NCBI GenBank assembly: GCA_037380725.1
Contig: JARRRL010000155.1
Location: 1-6,058, forward strand
DNA from: JARRRL01 sp037380725
GTDB lineage: Bacteria > Pseudomonadota > Gammaproteobacteria > Pseudomonadales > JANQJO01
Direction of reading: 5' to 3'
Length of the DNA stretch: 6,058 bases
The notes under the pieces: generated by a model
Seen by the model: the letters and a program-made list of their open reading frames with translations, nothing else
Databases searched by the model: none
Told to the model about the DNA's origin: nothing
Program-made: the position numbers and the translations under genes
In this document: positions 5,553-6,058 of the stretch, in pieces
Layout: every line of letters begins with the position of its first letter
Position numbering within the stretch: the stretch's first letter is position 1

Positions 5553-6058
5553 ATCAGCCGTAGGTAGATTTAATTGTGTATAGAGTAAAGCAAATCGCGA
5601 TATACTGCTTGGCTGTTGACTTTATTCAATATTCAAGACTTGGTTATAAAAACATTTTTCAATAGTACAATTTAGGCTAACTACTACTGCTCCTGGTTGC
5701 TGGATTAATTTTTTGCTATTGAGATTACAATAAATTAAAGTGTGCGGGGTGTATATAGCTCCAGTTTGTAAGCGCGTAAAGAATTTTGGTCGCTGATTTT
5801 ATATTCAGTCAGATACACGTCGAAAGATGTACATGTGTAACTTTAGACTTTTTTTATAATAAAGTGATTAATGACTTTGGGTGAGTACTGAGTAAATGCT
5901 TGTTAAAAGCTATCCCTTTTTGTTGAAAATTTATTGTCTTTACGCTTCTTTATGGCTAGAATTTTCCCCTTTGTTATAAGGAGGATAAGAGCGAGATTGA
6001 GCGAAGATCAACAGTGTTTGAGTGCCGTTTTGGCGTCCACGTGAGCTTTCGGAAACCC

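Larger units (their letters stand above)
5453..6058. other. AT-rich intergenic region without a convincing gene
   Basis: About 600 bases upstream of the minus-strand pair. No tRNA, rRNA or long open frame is seen on either strand. The left part holds the promoter and ribosome site listed separately. The longest plus-strand possibilities are tiny: 5502-5567 (21 codons), 5896-5979 (27 codons, hydrophobic) and 5952-6044 (30 codons). TAAGGAGGA (5977-5985) is a strong SD-like sequence, but no ATG or GTG follows at a normal distance. From about 5985 to the window edge base composition becomes more GC-rich and minus-strand frames stay open to the edge, so another element may begin there. Confidence 0.6.

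Noticed and set aside
5502..5567. 21-codon plus-strand ORF in the intergenic region
   Set aside because: No ribosome site, AT-driven Phe/Tyr-rich translation, and it overlaps the likely promoter and leader of the minus-strand pair.
5952..6044. 30-codon plus-strand ORF starting MARIFPF
   Set aside because: No SD sequence upstream, and it overlaps the other small frame and the SD-like element. Indistinguishable from chance.
5453..6058. CRISPR array, tRNA or riboswitch in the long intergenic region
   Set aside because: No regularly spaced repeats, no cloverleaf and no recognisable riboswitch core could be found by eye.

Overview
The window looks like a chromosomal segment of a Gram-negative proteobacterium, possibly a gammaproteobacterium. 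The grounds are a lipoprotein-type HlyD/AcrA adaptor with a TolC-docking motif, an ABC-2 exporter of the YbhF/RbbA type, and two twin-arginine (Tat) exported proteins. The genus cannot be read from the sequence.

Layout, left to right. (1) Bases 1-81 are probably the 3' end of an unidentified plus-strand gene. (2) A minus-strand gene (84-659) converges on it and encodes an unrecognised protein with two copies of a small SH3/KOW-like beta domain. (3) A plus-strand operon (837-3954) encodes a complete inner-membrane export unit: a periplasmic adaptor lipoprotein, a single-NBD ATPase and one ABC-2 permease. The outer-membrane channel is not in the window and is presumably TolC supplied in trans. 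(4) A 125-bp convergent gap holds a long AT-rich inverted repeat. (5) A minus-strand pair (5452 down to 4080) encodes two paralogous Tat-exported proteins that I read as superoxide-reductase-like (desulfoferrodoxin/neelaredoxin iron-site fold). One is predicted to be a lipoprotein on a Pro-rich tether, the other a soluble periplasmic protein. (6) The last ~600 bp (5453-6058) are AT-rich and hold no convincing gene. They carry a candidate promoter for the pair and, near the edge, a strong Shine-Dalgarno-like sequence with no clear start codon.

How the parts fit. The exporter operon is a self-contained efflux or secretion module with unknown substrate. The tandem paralogs are the most unusual part. 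They keep the spacing of the five iron ligands of superoxide reductase (H...H-x5-H...C-x2-H) but lack the usual Glu-Lys pair before the first His, add extra conserved Cys/His residues, and share an N-terminal block with a 20-residue stretch identical in both. This suggests an extracytoplasmic reactive-oxygen or metal-handling function. The assignment rests on motif recognition by eye, not on a database search.
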